Shown here: positions 1 to 6,324 of the stretch, one piece after another | How positions within the stretch are numbered: position 1 is the stretch's first letter | Layout of the letters: every line of letters begins with the position of its first letter | From: Bryobacterales bacterium | GTDB taxonomy: Bacteria > Acidobacteriota > Terriglobia > Bryobacterales > Bryobacteraceae | Length of the DNA stretch: 8,140 bases | NCBI GenBank assembly: GCA_003517725.1 | Contig: DOZZ01000260.1 | Coordinates: 7,835-15,974 of the forward strand | Reading direction: 5' to 3' | Notes under the pieces: generated by a model | What the model saw: the letters and a program-made list of their open reading frames with translations, nothing else | Told to the model about the DNA's origin: nothing | Database searches by the model: none | Translations under genes and position numbers: made by a program

Positions 1-455
1 TGCCGAATGCGGGCTAGAAACACCTCCATCTCCTCGCGGTCTGATTCGGGAAGCCGCGAACCGCCCGCCTGGTTCTGTTCGAGCGTAAATCTCTTGACCT
101 GCATTGCTTCCGAAAGCAGACGGCTCTCGAGATATCTCACATGAGCCTTGGTCAGGTTCTCGTCCTTACTGACAAAGACGATGGCCGAAACCCAGAATTC
201 CTTTGTCTTGTGTTGTTTCAGTCGATCGCGAATGATCTCCGCCTCCCCGATGTACGCCCGCGGATCGCCGGTGATGGGGTCACTGCCAATTAGAAAATAG
301 ATCCCCGCCTTATCGAGTTCCTCGCGTTTGAAAAGCTCGTCCAATTCGGTGCGAGGCGCAGCGATCGCTTTGCCAGTCCAATTAGAGATCTCGGCAGTGC
401 GCAGGCTCTTTGCATCTCCGAGCGGAAGGAAAAGTTTGATGGTTGCCGATGTCAT
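1..455 (-). CDS. GIY-YIG nuclease-family protein, 3' end cut off by window edge
   Basis: I translated this region by hand. The minus strand is open from an ATG at 455 to the window edge, giving 151 codons. Near residues 51-53 is GIY (in GIYFLIG), and at 68-70 is YIG (in AYIGEAE). Downstream are a conserved-looking Arg (R76 or R78), H82 (RLKQHK) and a candidate metal-binding Glu at E110 (VRYLESRL). This matches the order of GIY-YIG nuclease signatures: GIY, YIG, Arg, Glu. The roughly 50 residues before GIY (IKLFLPLGDAKSLRTAEISN) resemble a subgroup of GIY-YIG proteins that usually continue about another 100-150 residues, often into a DUF4357-type tail; that tail would lie outside the window. 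ATG 455 is the only reasonable start, because the frame closes with TAA at 501-503 and no other ATG, GTG or TTG lies between. No good ribosome binding site precedes it. The target is unknown; family members act in restriction, repair or mobile-element roles. It is divergent from the HicB-like gene. Confidence 0.8.
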   Translation of the reverse strand, partial: MTSATIKLFLPLGDAKSLRTAEISNWTGKAIAAPRTELDELFKREELDKAGIYFLIGSDPITGDPRAYIGEAEIIRDRLKQHKTKEFWVSAIVFVSKDENLTKAHVRYLESRLLSEAMQVKRFTLEQNQAGGSRLPESDREEMEVFLARIR

Positions 456-562
456 GTGGTCGATATGTTCGGAAGTCTTGGTGCACTGAGGAATTTCTGA
501 TTAAACTGCACGTTCGAATATCGTACATCGAAGAATCCGGCGAGGTGGCCACGCGCGCTACC
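456..562. promoter_or_regulatory. Shared divergent intergenic region with weak promoter-like boxes and an imperfect inverted repeat
   Basis: These 107 bases separate the divergent starts of the GIY-YIG gene (455, minus) and the HicB-like gene (563, plus), so promoters for both probably lie here. On the plus strand TTGGTG (478-483) and TTAAAC (501-506) are 17 bases apart, but each matches the sigma-70 consensus at only 3 of 6 positions. An imperfect inverted repeat spans CGATATGTTCG (461-471) and CGAATATCG (515-523), which pair as CGATAT..TCG if two bases bulge. It flanks the candidate plus-strand promoter, as an operator might. Both readings are weak, and AT-richer sequence is the firmest observation. 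Confidence 0.3.
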
Positions 563-793
563 ATGAGCTCGATGACGCGCAAAGTCACTGTCGTAATCGA
601 ACGAGACGAGAACGGATGCTACGCCTTTTGCCCGGCGCTAAAGGGTTGCCATTCGCAAGGACGGACGGTGGAGGAGGCTCTTGCCAATATCCGTGAGGCC
701 ATCGAACTCTTCCTGGAGACTATGCCACAGGGCGATCACTCAGCGGCGTTCAGCCAGGAAATTTTTACCACAGCCGTCGAAGTTCGTGACTAG
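563..793 (+). CDS. HicB-family antitoxin-like protein (orphan)
   Basis: This 76-residue protein has the small HicB/UPF0150 fold signature. A beta strand KVTVVIERDENGCYAF (residues 7-22) is followed by CPALKGCHSQGRTVEEALANI (23-43), then a helix ending in EAIELFLE (45-52). The C-terminal tail EIFTTAVEV (66-74) resembles the ending of HicB antitoxins encoded next to HicA toxins. It has no added ribbon-helix-helix or other DNA-binding domain. HicA, the usual partner, is an mRNA interferase normally encoded immediately beside hicB. Here the downstream gene converges after 14 bases and the upstream gene is the divergent GIY-YIG protein, so no hicA fits. The frame is open back to 443, but residues before 563 do not look like the family and would overlap the nuclease gene. 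ATG 563 and ATG 572 (which would give MTRKV) are both plausible; GAGGTGG at 542-548 is 14 bases before 563, further than ideal. It may be a solitary regulator or a relic of a toxin-antitoxin pair. Confidence 0.75.
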   Translation: MSSMTRKVTVVIERDENGCYAFCPALKGCHSQGRTVEEALANIREAIELFLETMPQGDHSAAFSQEIFTTAVEVRD

Positions 794-814
794 AAACCGA
801 ACGGCTTCTAGTCA
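787..814. terminator. Inverted repeat spanning both convergent stop codons; possible bidirectional terminator
   Basis: TGACTAGAA (787-795) is an exact reverse complement of TTCTAGTCA (806-814), with a 10-base loop. After an A/C mismatch, CC (797-798) can also pair with GG (803-804). The left arm holds the TAG stop of the plus-strand HicB-like gene (791-793), and the right arm holds the TAG stop of the minus-strand glycosylase gene (808-810). The position between converging genes suits a bidirectional terminator. Neither side has the T-run of a classic intrinsic terminator, and the stem is AT-rich, so it may instead act as a 3'-end stabiliser. Confidence 0.5.
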
Positions 815-1512
815 TACACAAAGTGCAGTACCGTCTTCAGATCCTGCCAAGCTTCTCTCTTAGCCTCCTGGTTATAAGGCCGCAGTAAATACGACGGATG
901 ATACGTCACCATCAACGGAATATCGTTCCACTTATGCCAGCGGCCCCGCAGCTTCGTCACGCCGTCTTTGCCGCCCAGCAGAGCTTTGGCCGCAGTCGAT
1001 CCCAAAGCGCAGATCGCCTTCGGCTGGATAACCGACAACTGGCGAAATAGAAACTGGCCGCACGTGGCCATCTCGTCGGCTTCGGGTGTGCGATTTTCCG
1101 GGGGGCGGCACTTCACTACGTTGCAGATATAGACGTCGCTGCGCTTGAGGGTGAGGCCTTCCTTGCTGGCCGTGCCTTCGATCATCTGCGTCAGCAGTTG
1201 TCCCGCGCGGCCTACGAACGGCAGGCCCTGTGCATCCTCATCAGCGCCCGGCCCTTCGCCCACGAACACCAGACGCGCGCGCTCGTGGCCGGAGCCGAAG
1301 ACGATTTTGTTGCGGCCCTGGTGCAGACGGCAGCGCGTACAGTCGCCCATATCTTCGATGATGCGCAGCAGCGTGTCGTCTGACGGGGCAAGGCCAGGGA
1401 TTTGCGGCTCAATCAAGGCGTCGGCAACAGGCGCGGGATCGGAGCGGTACAGTTCCTTGACGCCCAGGTCGCGGTAAAGCTGCAACTGACGCCGGATCTC
1501 TTCAACGTCCAT
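808..1512 (-). CDS. Type 4 (iron-sulfur) uracil-DNA glycosylase
   Basis: This gene encodes a 234-residue enzyme that removes uracil from DNA arising from cytosine deamination or dUTP incorporation, starting base-excision repair. Motif A is GEGPGADED at 85-93 followed by GLPFVGRAG at 96-104. Motif B is HPSYLLR at 205-211. Four cysteines fit the family's 4Fe-4S pattern: C58-x2-C61, then C135-x15-C151. The CNVVKCRPP segment (130-138) is also typical. Type 4 enzymes of thermophiles and many bacteria are around 190-240 residues; this one has about 50 N-terminal residues before the first cysteine pair, rich in charged helix-like sequence. I chose ATG 1512 over an in-frame ATG at 1566, because the 18 extra residues look like read-through of coaBC in another frame. 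The chosen start overlaps the coaBC stop by 11 bases (1502-1512), implying translational coupling. It is the last gene of the minus-strand cluster. Confidence 0.93.
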   Translation of the reverse strand: MDVEEIRRQLQLYRDLGVKELYRSDPAPVADALIEPQIPGLAPSDDTLLRIIEDMGDCTRCRLHQGRNKIVFGSGHERARLVFVGEGPGADEDAQGLPFVGRAGQLLTQMIEGTASKEGLTLKRSDVYICNVVKCRPPENRTPEADEMATCGQFLFRQLSVIQPKAICALGSTAAKALLGGKDGVTKLRGRWHKWNDIPLMVTYHPSYLLRPYNQEAKREAWQDLKTVLHFVYD

Positions 1513-2716
1513 ATGCCGGGTGTGCCGCGCGCAACGGGGCGAGACGATCCAGAATCTGCGCCGCAATCACCGTCTTCGAAGCGCGCGGCAGATTCACCAC
1601 CTCGCCGCCGCGAAACATCAGCAAGACTTCGTTCTCTCCGGAATCGAAACCCATGCCTTCGCCCACCAGGTTGCCCACCATCACGTCGCAGTTCTTGCTC
1701 TCGAGCTTGCGCAACGCTTCCTTCTCCAGGTCGCCGGTCTCGGCGGCGAAGCCCACTAACAGCCGATGGCCTTTGATGCGGCCCAGTTCCGCCAAAATAT
1801 CCGGCGTCGGTTCCATGGCCAGCGTGAACGCCGCGTCCGATTTCTTGATCTTGCGCTCCGACGGCTGCGCCACGCGGTAATCGGCCACGGCCGCGCATTG
1901 AATCACGACAGAAGCCTCAGCCAGGCGTGCCAGTACCGCCGCGCGCATTTCTTCCGCCGTGCGCACCGCAATGCGTTCGACGCCGGCGGGAGCATGCAAG
2001 GCCACGGGGCCTGAGATCAACACGACCTTGGCGCCACGCTGAGCGGCAGCCTGCGCCAGCGCGTAGCCCATGCGACCGCTCGAACGGTTGGATAAAAAAC
2101 GCACCGGGTCGATCGGCTCCTGCGTGGGACCGGCGGTCACCAGCACGGTTTCGCCCTGCCAATCCTGCCGCACGCGCTGAACTTCCAACAGCGCCTCCAC
2201 AATTTGCGCCGGCTCGGCCAGCCTGCCGGGGCCCGTTGTCCCGCATGCCAGAAAACCCTCGCCGGGCTCCACAAAACGATGCCCGCGCGAACGCAAGGTC
2301 GCGACGTTCGCCTGAGTCGCCGGATGCGCCCACATATTGTTGTTCATTGCCGGGGCCAGCACCACGGGCCCGGTAAACGCCAGATACAGCGTCGAAAGAA
2401 AATCGTCGGCGATGCCGTGCGCAAACCGCGCCAGCACATTGGCCGTGGCGGGCGCTACCAGCAGGACGTCGTTCTCCTGGGCCACGCCGATGTGCTCGAC
2501 TGCGCTCGCAAGCGTGGCTTCGGGGCTTTGCGAGGAAAACAGATCGGTGATGACTTTTTGGCCGGTCAGCGTCGCGAAGGTCAGAGGCTGGACGAATTCG
2601 CGCGCGCCGGCCGTCATGACGCACTGCACCGACATGCCGTTCTGGATCGCGAGGCGGGCAACCTCAGCGGCCTTATACGCGGCGATGCCGCCGCCGACAC
2701 CGAGCACGACTCTCAT
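1502..2716 (-). CDS. coaBC: Bifunctional phosphopantothenoylcysteine decarboxylase / phosphopantothenate-cysteine ligase
   Basis: This 404-residue protein performs two consecutive coenzyme A steps in the cytosol. The CoaB half joins 4'-phosphopantothenate to cysteine using CTP, and the CoaC half decarboxylates the product using FMN. The CoaC domain (about 1-180) shows the flavin-binding start GVGGGIAAYKA (6-16), the catalytic histidine H75 in VEHIG, the PAMNNNMW motif (122-129, N125), and the active-site cysteine C158 in ACGTTGPGRL. The CoaB domain (about 188-395) shows TAGPTQEPIDPVRF (194-207), NRSSGRMG (210-217, N210) and the ERKIKK loop with K289. H75, N125, C158, N210 and K289 fall at the numbers I recall for E. 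coli Dfp/CoaBC, so the protein appears intact and full length. It starts 15 bases after the rpoZ stop and its 3' end overlaps the glycosylase start by 11 bases. In many bacteria priA follows coaBC; here a DNA glycosylase does. Confidence 0.97.
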   Translation of the reverse strand: MRVVLGVGGGIAAYKAAEVARLAIQNGMSVQCVMTAGAREFVQPLTFATLTGQKVITDLFSSQSPEATLASAVEHIGVAQENDVLLVAPATANVLARFAHGIADDFLSTLYLAFTGPVVLAPAMNNNMWAHPATQANVATLRSRGHRFVEPGEGFLACGTTGPGRLAEPAQIVEALLEVQRVRQDWQGETVLVTAGPTQEPIDPVRFLSNRSSGRMGYALAQAAAQRGAKVVLISGPVALHAPAGVERIAVRTAEEMRAAVLARLAEASVVIQCAAVADYRVAQPSERKIKKSDAAFTLAMEPTPDILAELGRIKGHRLLVGFAAETGDLEKEALRKLESKNCDVMVGNLVGEGMGFDSGENEVLLMFRGGEVVNLPRASKTVIAAQILDRLAPLRAAHPAYGR

Positions 2717-2731
2717 GCCACCCGCCGCGGT

Positions 2732-2974
2732 TTAGACGGCTTCTTCTTCGACCGGCGCTTCGACTTCGGTACCGGGAATATGGTATTTCACGACACCGCG
2801 GCGCGCCTCTTCCACCGCAATAACGGTGGCCTTTTTGGAGGTCGTTGGCAAAAACGGCCGCTGCCCGCCCTGCAACTGGCGTGCGCGTTTGGCCGCCACA
2901 ATGATGAAGCGGTACGTGCTTTGTTCCTCGTCATCCGGCAGAGAGCAATGGGCGTTGTTGCGAATTCTTTCCAT
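2732..2974 (-). CDS. rpoZ: DNA-directed RNA polymerase omega subunit
   Basis: This 80-residue protein is the small omega subunit that helps fold and assemble the beta-prime subunit and, in many proteobacteria, forms part of a ppGpp binding site. The diagnostic core YRFIIVAAKRARQLQ (21-35) is present, followed by KKATVIAVEEARRGVVKY (47-64), matching the usual AAKRARQL and TVIALEE motifs. The protein ends in an acidic tail, EVEAPVEEEAV. Its length is within the normal 60-100 range. A clear ribosome binding site, GAGG (2986-2983), lies 8 bases before the ATG and overlaps the gmk stop codon (2987-2985). The placement directly after gmk is a classic arrangement and supports the call. Confidence 0.93.
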   Translation of the reverse strand: MERIRNNAHCSLPDDEEQSTYRFIIVAAKRARQLQGGQRPFLPTTSKKATVIAVEEARRGVVKYHIPGTEVEAPVEEEAV

Positions 2975-2984
2975 CAGTAATTCC

Positions 2985-3608
2985 TCAATTCAATTCAAAC
3001 GTCGCGAGAATCGGCCGGATCTGCGCTTCCACCCGGCAGCGCCGGGCCCGCTCCGCCTGGACAATCGCCGCCAGGGTGTGGGAAGCATGGTTCAGGTCCC
3101 GGTTAATCAGAACGTAATCATAAGACCGATAGTTCTGAATCTCCGAAGCGGCGTCGCGCAACCGGCGTTCGATCACCGCTTCCGGGTCTTCGCTCCGTAA
3201 CCTGAGCCTCGCCTCAAGCTCCCGGCGCGAGGGCGGCAGTATAAAAATGGAGACGGCGTCCGGAATCTTCCTTTTCAATTGTGCCGCACCTTGCACATCA
3301 ATGTCGAGGACCAGGTCACAGCCGTCACGCGCGGCCTTCTCGAGAACCCCCACGTGGGTGCCGTAATAATTGCCGAAAACGGCCGCGTGTTCCAGAAACT
3401 CGTCCCGCCCCAGCCGCTCTTCAAAATCCTGGCGCGAGGTGAAATGGTAGCTTTCGCCGTCGCGTTCGGTGCCGCGCGGCAGGCGCGTGGTGAACGAGAC
3501 GGAGAACTGCAGGTTGGGCACGTTTTCGAGCAGGCGCCCCACCAGCGTGGATTTGCCCGAGCCGGAGGGCGCCGAAATGATGAAGACGGTGGGGGTGGGC
3601 GCCTTCAT
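2985..3608 (-). CDS. gmk: Guanylate kinase
   Basis: This 207-residue enzyme phosphorylates GMP (and dGMP) to GDP with ATP, an essential step in guanine nucleotide supply. The P-loop is APSGSGKST at 13-21. The GMP-binding region includes TTRLPR (40-45), GESYHF (51-56) and FGNYYGTH (78-85). DIDVQGA (102-108) is the conserved acidic segment, and RLRDAASEI (149-157) with DYVLINRDL (164-172) are typical C-terminal motifs. The length is normal for the family and every key residue I looked for is present. The start ATG overlaps the yicC stop as ATGA (3608-3605), so translation is probably coupled. The order yicC-gmk-rpoZ-coaBC is conserved across many phyla and links RNA decay, GTP supply and transcription genes in one unit. 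Confidence 0.97.
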   Translation of the reverse strand: MKAPTPTVFIISAPSGSGKSTLVGRLLENVPNLQFSVSFTTRLPRGTERDGESYHFTSRQDFEERLGRDEFLEHAAVFGNYYGTHVGVLEKAARDGCDLVLDIDVQGAAQLKRKIPDAVSIFILPPSRRELEARLRLRSEDPEAVIERRLRDAASEIQNYRSYDYVLINRDLNHASHTLAAIVQAERARRCRVEAQIRPILATFELN

Positions 3609-4507
3609 TCCACGTTGAGGGACTGCTCTCGGATTTTGTCGATCTCGCTCTTGGCCGCCAGCGCCAGGTCCGTAATGGCCAGGCCCATCTCACCCAAACC
3701 GCTCGTCTTCGAAAGAATCGTGTTGGCCTCCCGGTTCATTTCCTGCAGCAGGAAGTCCAGGCGCTTACCCTTCTCGCCGTCGGCCGCTAGCAACTCATCC
3801 AGCTGCGCGGCATGCGTCTTCAGGCGCAGGATCTCCTCGGCGATGTCGCTGCGGTCCGCCAGAATCGCCGCTTCCTGCACGATGCGCTGCGGATCCACGG
3901 CCGTGTTCTTGAGCAGCTCCGAGAGCCGCGCGCGCAGCCGCTTTTGCAGCGCGGCGGTGGCGCCGGCGCGGATGGCTTCAATGCGCGCGGCCAAATCCTG
4001 CACGGTTCGGGAGCGGCTTTCCAGTTCCGCGCACAACGCCGCGCCCTCGCGCTCACGCTCGGCATTGAACGCTTGAAGCGCTTCGTCGAGCGCTGTCATC
4101 ACGGCTGTTTCGGCTTCACCGGTGAGCGCCTGGCCGGTGGTGGAAGCATGCAACATCCCCGGCAGGCGCAGCGCCGAAGCGATATCCGGCAGCGCATCCG
4201 AGCCTGACGTAGTCGAAGCTTCGCGGAACGCCGCCAGCCAACTGTCAAACAGCGGCCGGTTAAGCACCGGCACGGCATGCCCGTCGACACCGGCGCGTGA
4301 ATAATTAATCACTACCAGCAGATGGCCGCGGCCCACGCGCGGCTTGATGCGCGCGCGAATGGCCGGCTCGATCGTATCGAACTCCGGCGGCAGGTGGAAA
4401 TGCAGATCCAGGCCGCGATGGTTCACGCCTTTGATGCTGAGGATCAGGTCACCGCCCGCGCAGGCACGGCTCACGCGGGCAAAACCCGTCATACTGCGCA
4501 CGCTCAA
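3605..4507 (-). CDS. yicC: YicC/YloC-family endoribonuclease, TTG start
   Basis: This 300-residue protein belongs to the YicC family. E. coli YicC has been reported to be an endoribonuclease affecting small-RNA turnover; older annotations call it a stress-induced protein. The N-terminal signature RSMTGFARV (4-12) and VNHRGLDLHFHLP (28-40) mark the YicC N-domain. The C-terminal DUF1732 region contains GEKGKRLDFLLQEMNREANT (244-263), which is strongly conserved in the family and likely forms part of the catalytic surface. The middle is helical and alanine- and arginine-rich. I chose TTG at 4507: GGAGG (4522-4518) lies 10 bases upstream and the codon overlaps the msbA stop as TTGA. A GTG at 4501 would also give a family-like start (MRSMTGF) but sits 16 bases from that ribosome binding site. 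The gene appears intact. Confidence 0.92.
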   Translation of the reverse strand: MSVRSMTGFARVSRACAGGDLILSIKGVNHRGLDLHFHLPPEFDTIEPAIRARIKPRVGRGHLLVVINYSRAGVDGHAVPVLNRPLFDSWLAAFREASTTSGSDALPDIASALRLPGMLHASTTGQALTGEAETAVMTALDEALQAFNAEREREGAALCAELESRSRTVQDLAARIEAIRAGATAALQKRLRARLSELLKNTAVDPQRIVQEAAILADRSDIAEEILRLKTHAAQLDELLAADGEKGKRLDFLLQEMNREANTILSKTSGLGEMGLAITDLALAAKSEIDKIREQSLNVE

Positions 4508-6324
4508 AGGACGGCCGCCTCCAGGAACTGCAGCTCATGCAGGCGCTGATACAAACCGCCCTTACGAATCAACTCTTCATGCGAGCCGGTTTCGACCACG
4601 CGCCCGCGGTCGAGCACCACGATCTTGTCAGCGCGCCTCACCGTGGAAAGCCGGTGCGCGATCACGATAGACGTGCGGCCAGTCATCAGATTCGAAAGCG
4701 CCTGTTGCACCAGCATCTCGGACTCGGTGTCGAGATGCGACGTAGCTTCGTCCAGCACCAGAATGGGCGCGTTCTTCAGCACGGCGCGCGCGATGGCGAT
4801 GCGCTGGCGTTGACCGCCGCTCAGCTTCAGTCCGCGCTCGCCAATGATGGTGTCGTAGCCCGCGGGAAGCCGCTCGATGAACTCGTGCGCCAGCGCGGCG
4901 ACAGCGGCGGCCCGGACGGCTTCGCGGTCCACGTTGGGCCGTCCATAAGCGATGTTGTTGGCCACCGTGTCGTTGAACAGAAAAGTATCCTGCGCGACGA
5001 TCGCGATCTGCGCACGCAGCGAAGCCAGCTGCACATCGCGCACATCGTGGCCATCCACGCGAATGGTTCCCGCAGCGACGTCGTGAAAGCGCGGCAGCAG
5101 GCTCGCAAGAGTGCTTTTGCCGGCGCCGCTCGGCCCCACCAGCGCCACCACTTCGCCGGCCGCGACGGTCATGTTCACATCTTCCAGTGCAAAAGTGTTG
5201 GGGGTGGAGGGATACCGAAAGCGGACGTTCTGGAACTCGACCGAGCGCGAGAACGGCGGCAGCGGCGCGGCATCCGGCTTCTCCGCCAGGTCGTCGGGGC
5301 GGTCCAGATACTCGAAAACTTTCTGCGATGCGCCCAGCGCCTGCTGAAAAATATTGTGGATGCCCGTCAGCCGCTTCACCGGCTCGTAGAGCATGATCAG
5401 CGCCACGATGAAGGTGGTGAACTGGCCCGCCGTCATCTCGCCCGAGGCAATGTGCGTGCGCGCGTAAGCGATCAGGCCCACGATCGTGAGGGCCGCGAAA
5501 AATTCAATCAGCGGCGAGGCTGCGGCCTGCTGCAGGGTATAGCGCAGGTTCATCCGCAGCATGCGCTTGCCGGCCGCGCGGAACCGGCCCAGCTCGTAAT
5601 TCTCGGTGTTGAAAGCCTTCACCACGGCGTGCCCCGTGATGGCCTCCTGCATGATGCTGCTGATCTCAGCCGTGTGGTCCTGCGTGCGCCGGCTGGTGCG
5701 GCGTATGCGGCGGCCGATGCGCGCCGTCGGTACCAGCACGAAGGGCAGCACGGTCAAGCTCACCAGCGCCAGTTTCCAGTCTTTGCTGAAGACGGCGAAC
5801 AGCAGCGCGAGCGCCACGAAGAACTGCCGCAACAAATCGGCTAGCATCGCCGACACCGCAACCTGTATTTTGTCGATATCGTTCAGGATCGACGACATCA
5901 ACTGTCCCGTGGAGTTATTTTCGAAAAACTCCGCGCCGTGGCCCAGTACTTTGCGGAACACCGCGTTGCGCAGGTCCGTGACCGCCGAGTAGCCGGCATA
6001 GCTGATCAGGTAATTGGCCAGATAGTCGAACAGGCCTTTCGCCACGAAGACCGTGACAATGCCAATCGACACCATGGTCCAGACATCCTGCAGATGGCCC
6101 GGGATGATGTCGTTCAGATAAATGGAGTGTGCAGTGAACGGGATGCGCAGCAGCGGCACCGGATCGGCGTTGTGCGAGGCCGTCAGCACGCGGTCGATCA
6201 GCGGGCGAATCAGCAGCACCATCAGGCCGTGCGCGGCGCCGGCCGCGGCCATCAAGATCACCGAAAGCAGGAGCATCGGCCAGTACCGGCGCGAATAGCT
6301 CAGCAGCCGGCCCCAGGCCTTCAT
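4504..6324 (-). CDS. msbA: MsbA-type lipid A / lipid ABC exporter (fused membrane and ATPase domains)
   Basis: This 606-residue half-transporter should form an inner-membrane homodimer that flips lipid A-core from the cytoplasmic to the periplasmic leaflet using ATP. Hydrophobic stretches near 16-40, 82-110, 158-200 and 272-313 fit a six-helix exporter domain, with the coupling-type region SIMQEAITGHAVVKAFNTE at 223-241. The ATPase domain has Walker A GPSGAGKST (397-405), the Q-loop glutamine Q445, signature LSGGQRQR (501-508), Walker B ILVLDE (521-526) and switch histidine H557. The usual DEATSALD reads DEATSHLD, with His replacing Ala at 530; catalytic E526 is intact. Upstream in-frame ATGs exist (to 6435) but lie inside the preceding gene. 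ATG 6324 overlaps that gene's stop as ATGA. Assignment to lipid A export, rather than another lipid or drug, rests on similarity plus the adjacent LPS glycosyltransferase. Confidence 0.9.
   Translation of the reverse strand: MKAWGRLLSYSRRYWPMLLLSVILMAAAGAAHGLMVLLIRPLIDRVLTASHNADPVPLLRIPFTAHSIYLNDIIPGHLQDVWTMVSIGIVTVFVAKGLFDYLANYLISYAGYSAVTDLRNAVFRKVLGHGAEFFENNSTGQLMSSILNDIDKIQVAVSAMLADLLRQFFVALALLFAVFSKDWKLALVSLTVLPFVLVPTARIGRRIRRTSRRTQDHTAEISSIMQEAITGHAVVKAFNTENYELGRFRAAGKRMLRMNLRYTLQQAAASPLIEFFAALTIVGLIAYARTHIASGEMTAGQFTTFIVALIMLYEPVKRLTGIHNIFQQALGASQKVFEYLDRPDDLAEKPDAAPLPPFSRSVEFQNVRFRYPSTPNTFALEDVNMTVAAGEVVALVGPSGAGKSTLASLLPRFHDVAAGTIRVDGHDVRDVQLASLRAQIAIVAQDTFLFNDTVANNIAYGRPNVDREAVRAAAVAALAHEFIERLPAGYDTIIGERGLKLSGGQRQRIAIARAVLKNAPILVLDEATSHLDTESEMLVQQALSNLMTGRTSIVIAHRLSTVRRADKIVVLDRGRVVETGSHEELIRKGGLYQRLHELQFLEAAVL

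Noticed and set aside
443..562. An N-terminal extension of the HicB-like gene from ATG 443.
   Set aside because: The 40 extra residues are unlike the family and would overlap the start of the divergent nuclease gene. ATG 563 or 572 fits the domain boundary.
382..588. A 68-codon minus-strand frame near the left end.
   Set aside because: It overlaps the GIY-YIG gene in a different frame and also the HicB-like gene start, with no recognisable sequence. The GIY-YIG frame explains this DNA better.
794..807. A hicA toxin remnant downstream of the HicB-like gene.
   Set aside because: Only 14 bases separate the two converging stop codons, so no toxin gene or recognisable fragment can be present.
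2204..4076. Long plus-strand open frames (258 and 265 codons) opposite coaBC, rpoZ, gmk and yicC.
   Set aside because: They cross several well-identified minus-strand genes, have no family motifs and have shadow-like composition.
4537..5844. A 435-codon open frame on the plus strand opposite msbA.
   Set aside because: It lies wholly antisense to a strongly supported MsbA gene, is rich in Arg, His, Gln and Gly as expected from reverse reading of GC-rich codons, and shows no recognisable domain.
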